The translations under genes were made by a program, and so were the position numbers. A stretch of DNA of 9,583 nucleotides from Hadesarchaea archaeon DG-33 (lineage in GTDB: Archaea; Hadarchaeota; Hadarchaeia; Hadarchaeales; Hadarchaeaceae), in contig LQHI01000018.1 of assembly GCA_001515185.1 (NCBI GenBank), positions 1 through 9,583 on the forward strand, given 5' to 3'. Each line of letters begins with the position of its first letter. Position 1 is the first letter of the stretch. Under the pieces are notes generated by a model, which did not search any database, had not been told where the DNA came from, and saw nothing but the letters and a program-made list of their open reading frames with translations. Below are positions 6,296 to 9,583 of the stretch, one piece after another.

Positions 6296-8104
6296 TTGAG
6301 CGAAAAAGAAATCAAAATAACAAAGGATGATGTTCAAAAATCAGGGTACATTGATATTATAGATAATTGTGATAAAAAGGAGTGCTACCGGTATTCGACG
6401 GAATTTCTTAAAAAAGGACGAGAATTAGAATCGTCTAACCCACGAACCTCAGAAATATATATTTTATTAGGGCGTATAGCTTCATTAAATCTTAACCCTG
6501 AATCAACGCTAACTCCTTTTTCACCAATGCCCTCTGGCCCACTTGAAAGTGAGCCTGAAAATTTTGTCCAGATATTTAGTTCTGACCATCTCGATTTGAT
6601 GAGACATTTTGTAAAGGAAATAACAGATAATGAACTTAAAGCAAGAATCTCAGATGTTTTATGGATCATTGACCGCAATCACAAAATGGCTGAGCTCGCA
6701 ATCTATTCATATTTGGAATCATCAAAGATATTAGAGCATCCAGAGCATTGGACATCCTGCGAAAAAAGAATACAAAGAGCTTTCCGCTTGTCTAATATGT
6801 TAGGTAAAAAGAGTGGCCACCTTGAAAAAGTAATCAAACATATTGAAGATGTTCTAGATAAATATAACGGGGAAGATCCTCTCTTTCTATCTTATAAATT
6901 AATGTGCATGTTGATTGAAGCCAATGTAGGGGATCCAGTCAAATATTCAAATCTTTCGGAAAAATGTGCCATAGATGCCGAGAAAAAAAATAATTTTCGC
7001 CGAGCAAGAGCATATTGGCAGACAAAAGCACAATGGCACAAAATTCAAAAAGATGAAATTAAGGAGCGTGAGTCAAATTTTAACTATGCAAATTCATATG
7101 TTAAAGAGGCGGAATCCCGGTTGAAAGGCAAAAATGGCAGTTATCTTGTAGCATCAACCTTCCTTCAGAAAGCTATCGAAGCTTATAGGCGAATTTCAAA
7201 TACTAAAGATGTTGTAAATAAATTACATAAAAAGCTTATTGAATATGAACGTGAGTCAGTAAATGAGATGCAGCGCTTTTCCACTGATATTGATGTTACT
7301 GAATCAGTAAAAAACACTATTCGGAATATTAGCGACAAATCTTTATTGGATGCACTATTTGCCCTTTCCTTGATGGTCAACTCCCCTAAGGTGGAGGATC
7401 TTAGAAAGGAGGTTAGAGAATTAGCCGATAAATATGTATTTCAGCATATAGTTTCCGGAGTGGCTGTAAATAAAGATGGTAAGGTTACTGCTCGAAAAGC
7501 AAGTATGTTTTCAAATGATCCTTCCGAAGTCGAGGAATCTATAAAACAAAATATGCATCAACACGCAGAATTCCATAGACTCATTGTTGCCCAGTCAGTA
7601 ATTGAGCCTGCCCGCCATAGAATCAATCTCGATCATAATGCTACCCTCTCCGATTTTATGAATATTGTTAACGACAACCCTTTTGTACCAGTGGGTCGGG
7701 AGCATCTTTTTGCCCAAGGGCTTTTATCTGGCCTTGAGGGTGATTATGTCATTGCAGCCCATATCTTAATTCCACAAATTGAGAATACTATAAGGTATAT
7801 TTTAACTCAAAAAGGAGTTGTTTCATCAGGCATAGACTCCAATGGTATTCAGGACGAAAGAAGTTTAAATTCTACACTGTATACAAAAGAAATCGAAGAG
7901 GTTTTTGGCAAAGATATTGTTTTTGATCTTCAGGGTCTTTTGGTCGAAAGAGTGGGCGCAAATTTACGAAACAGAATAGCTCATGGCCTCATGGACTATT
8001 CATCTTTCTTTTCAATTCATGTTTCTTATCTTTGGGCTATTACCTTAAGGTTATGCTGTTGGCACATCATCGTGAGTAAAGTTAAAGAAGATGCTTCGTC
8101 ATAG
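6296..8104 (+). CDS. DUF4209-family protein with C-terminal HEPN-like RNRIAH motif
   Basis: This 602-residue soluble protein starts at TTG 6296. The N-terminal 350 residues are a helical region (possibly the DUF7380-type domain usual in this family) with repeat-like helices around residues 120-320. The segment from about 430 on is the DUF4209-like core: EFHRLIVAQSVIEPARHRI, then FVPVGREHLFAQGLLSGLEG, then HILIPQIENTIRYIL. It ends in ANLRNRIAHGLMD, where R558 and H563 form an R-x4-H motif, followed by a helix (SIHVSYLWAITLRL). DUF4209 proteins are large, poorly characterised and frequent near defence genes; a HEPN-type RNA role is inferred from the motif. The gene is notably AT-rich and uses A/T-ending codons, unlike the backbone, suggesting transfer. 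The TIR gene follows after 102 bp with no attC between, so the two may share a transcript. Length matches the family. Confidence 0.78.
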   Translation: MSEKEIKITKDDVQKSGYIDIIDNCDKKECYRYSTEFLKKGRELESSNPRTSEIYILLGRIASLNLNPESTLTPFSPMPSGPLESEPENFVQIFSSDHLDLMRHFVKEITDNELKARISDVLWIIDRNHKMAELAIYSYLESSKILEHPEHWTSCEKRIQRAFRLSNMLGKKSGHLEKVIKHIEDVLDKYNGEDPLFLSYKLMCMLIEANVGDPVKYSNLSEKCAIDAEKKNNFRRARAYWQTKAQWHKIQKDEIKERESNFNYANSYVKEAESRLKGKNGSYLVASTFLQKAIEAYRRISNTKDVVNKLHKKLIEYERESVNEMQRFSTDIDVTESVKNTIRNISDKSLLDALFALSLMVNSPKVEDLRKEVRELADKYVFQHIVSGVAVNKDGKVTARKASMFSNDPSEVEESIKQNMHQHAEFHRLIVAQSVIEPARHRINLDHNATLSDFMNIVNDNPFVPVGREHLFAQGLLSGLEGDYVIAAHILIPQIENTIRYILTQKGVVSSGIDSNGIQDERSLNSTLYTKEIEEVFGKDIVFDLQGLLVERVGANLRNRIAHGLMDYSSFFSIHVSYLWAITLRLCCWHIIVSKVKEDASS

Positions 8105-8206
8105 GATTGCACTCAGGGAAAAGGGGTCACCCATTAAAAGGCCCTCTGTCAAGGGAAAAATGAGGTTATATTGCCTAATATGTGAATAAATAGAAAATTT
8201 ACCGGT

Positions 8207-9295
8207 ATGAAATCAGAAACATACCTTCAGTACAATTTAAGGGGTGATGAAGAATCAACCACAAGAGATGGTAAAAGCTACTGGGTTGTTGTTGAACCAA
8301 CCTCCGTGACTGCCGAAACCGATCGCTTATTTACAGAACTTACATTTATCACTGGCACTGCAATTGCCATGCAATTTGGCGAAAGGGTCAAAGATCTGAA
8401 TGATTACCTATGTGATTTAACCTTTTCAAAAGCAAAAGCGCGGCTTGTTTTAGGATTATATGAGTATGGGAAAGAGTATTTGCAAGAAATTACATCACAG
8501 ACTCTGCGCTCAGAAGTTCGACCTGTTGACGAAGAATATGTTCAAGGATTACTTTTGAAAGGTTTATTAAATATTAGAAAATGCGATCCTCTAGGTTATC
8601 AGAAGGAACAGATCGATGTTGATGGATTTTGTAAAATTTTGGCGATCGACAAGAAGGACTACCTTTTTAATGTTACTCTATTGCTTGAAAATGAATTTGT
8701 TGGGGAATCAAGTCAGGTAATCTCTAGAAATGGTTCCTCGTTCGAAAAACTTAATTTTGAAAATGGCGGGATTTATATAACTGCCAAGGGAGTTAAAGAA
8801 GCCCTTTCAAGAACAAGGGAAGAAGAACTTAAAAAAGAACAACCATTAGATAAGATCACAGAGTCCAAAGCAATTCGTATAGAACATAAGTATGATGTTG
8901 CAATATCCTTTGCTGGTGAAGATCGTAATGTAGCTGAATCTATTGCAGTTAAGTTAAAGGAAAAAAATGTGCGAGTTTTTTATGACACATTTTAAGAAGA
9001 TCAACTATGGGGCAAGAATCTATACGAGTATCTCACTAAGATTTATACTGAAAATGCAAGATATTGTATCATATTAATATCTCAATACTATGCAAAGAAA
9101 TCGTGGACAAATTTGGAACGTCAAAGCGCTCAGGCTCGTGCCCTTCGAGAAGGGAAAGAATATATTCTCCCGATAAGGATAGATGATACCAAAATACCTG
9201 GCCTTCCAGAGACGGTGGGTTATATCTCACTTAGCAACACAACTATCGAAAAAATCGTTGATCTAATCCTAAAGAAATTAGGGAAGATGATTTAA
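8207..9295 (+). pseudogene. TIR-domain protein gene interrupted by one in-frame TAA
   Basis: The frame has 363 codons including an internal TAA at 8993-8995. Residues 1-225 include a likely winged-helix (about 138-205, DGFCKILAIDKKDYLFNVTLL ending YITAKGVKEAL) and a charged linker. The TIR domain begins at Y229: YDVAISFAGEDR (box 1), then VFYDTF and the stop. In the same frame it continues EDQLWGKNLYEYL, ARYCIILISQYYAKKSW and NLERQSAQARA, ending LILKKLGKMI. Codon 304 (E of NLERQ, after W) is the likely NADase glutamate. The stop replaces the residue normally Glu after YD.F, so a single GAA-to-TAA change explains it; there is no frameshift and reading frame and spacing stay intact. As read, the product is 262 residues and lacks the catalytic half. 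TAA ends other genes here, so recoding is unlikely; a sequencing error or recent mutation is possible. Such TIR proteins deplete NAD in phage defence. ATG 8207 is chosen because a stop lies at 8183. Confidence 0.75.
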
Positions 9296-9325
9296 TTGTA
9301 ATTCTTTCCATATAGATAGATCGAA

Positions 9326-9387
9326 ACCTAACCCTGCGCTTTCAGGCGGACGTTTAAAAACCGCGCCGCTGAAGCGCCCCGTTCGGT
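9326..9387 (+). repeat. attC recombination site
   Basis: ACCTAAC (9326-9332, RYYYAAC) pairs with GTTCGGT (9381-9387) at six of seven positions; GTTCGGT departs from GTTRRRY at one base. The inner arms GCGCTT (9336-9341) and AAGCGC (9372-9377) are perfect inverses. Then comes one unpaired T (9342), then CAG/CTG (9343-9345, 9369-9371) and CGG/CCG further in. The protruding base and the inner hairpin fit attC well. It follows the TIR gene by 30 bp and precedes the next start by 7 bp. Confidence 0.78.
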
Positions 9388-9393
9388 CGCAAA

Positions 9394-9583
9394 ATGACGT
9401 GGAATCAAATCCTTGTAGGCGCCACAGATAGCATCGTTGCTACTATCCTCATACTTCTGACCAGGTTAGCCTTCTATAAGGTCCGGGACATGTTCCCTGC
9501 GCGCTCTCTCTTTGATGGAATAGTGGGTTCTGACAGCTCGTGCTTAGTATTCGTGTTACGCATGACCAATTTGGAGCAAAAAG
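9394..9583 (+). CDS. Membrane-anchored protein of unknown function, next cassette (3' end outside window)
   Basis: The frame opens at ATG 9394, 7 bp after the attC core, and stays open to the window edge (63 codons). MTWNQILVGATDSIVATILILL is a hydrophobic N-terminal helix, followed by RLAFYKVRDMFPARSLF, a basic juxtamembrane segment that suggests a cytoplasmic C-terminal part. Then come CLVFVLRMTNLEQK, a beta strand and loop. The first part of the next domain looks alpha/beta but I do not recognise it. There is no clear ribosome site; close spacing to the attC core is normal for cassette genes. A function cannot be given from this piece. Confidence 0.6.
   Translation, partial: MTWNQILVGATDSIVATILILLTRLAFYKVRDMFPARSLFDGIVGSDSSCLVFVLRMTNLEQK

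Noticed and set aside
8105..8206. attC or terminator between the DUF4209-like and TIR genes
   Set aside because: Only short palindromic pieces (GGGTCACCC; CCCT/AGGG) are present, with no core heptamers and no T-run after a stable stem.
9113..9295. Separate small gene starting at TTG 9113
   Set aside because: It is simply the in-frame end of the TIR domain after the internal stop; it has no ribosome site and lacks the first TIR motifs.
1..9583. CRISPR array, tRNA or rRNA gene
   Set aside because: No regularly spaced direct repeats, no cloverleaf with a T-arm motif and no rRNA-like conserved blocks were seen on either strand.

Overview
This is bacterial DNA, most likely from a Gram-negative environmental organism. 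The left end encodes a periplasm-facing ABC permease and a secreted lipocalin-fold protein, and the rest looks like an integron-type gene cassette array. I cannot name the taxon. The permease/lipocalin pair and the transposase remnant would suit a deltaproteobacterium or similar lineage, but that is inference.

Layout. Bases 1-2264 are GC-rich chromosomal backbone: the 3' part of an FtsX/MacB-type ABC permease, then, 7 bp later, an AttH/CrtC-type secreted protein. Bases 2265-2590 are an AT-rich gap with no convincing gene, ending in two integron-core-like heptamers (GTTAGGC, GTTAGGT). From about 2583 to the window end every gene is on the + strand, genes are short and mostly unrecognised, and composition changes from gene to gene. 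Foldable attC-like recombination sites separate several of them. The clearest are 3564-3631 and 9326-9387, a good third is 4242-4305, and a degenerate candidate is 5821-5898. No integron integrase gene is in the window, so this is either the distal part of an integron or a cassette cluster lacking an integrase (CALIN).

Cassette content leans towards anti-phage or stress functions. Three unrelated proteins each carry an R-x4-H motif of the HEPN type: 2602-3534, 5041-5835 and the DUF4209-like 6296-8104. The DUF4209-like gene is followed by a TIR-domain gene split by one in-frame TAA (8993-8995). A 25-codon open frame at 4321-4398 resembles the start of an AbiTii-type abortive-infection protein. 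Two small membrane-anchored proteins, one with a zinc ribbon, fill other cassettes, and a further membrane protein runs off the right edge.

A small inverted-repeat element (5997-6272, perfect 19-bp arms) holds a gutted REP-associated/IS200-like transposase (RAYT). It appears to have interrupted a small gene that starts at 5920, and it now sits just upstream of the DUF4209-like gene.

How the genes work together is inferred. The first two probably form an export or envelope unit. The cassette genes are probably independent, mobile accessory functions, except that the DUF4209-like and TIR genes have no attC between them and may once have acted as a pair.
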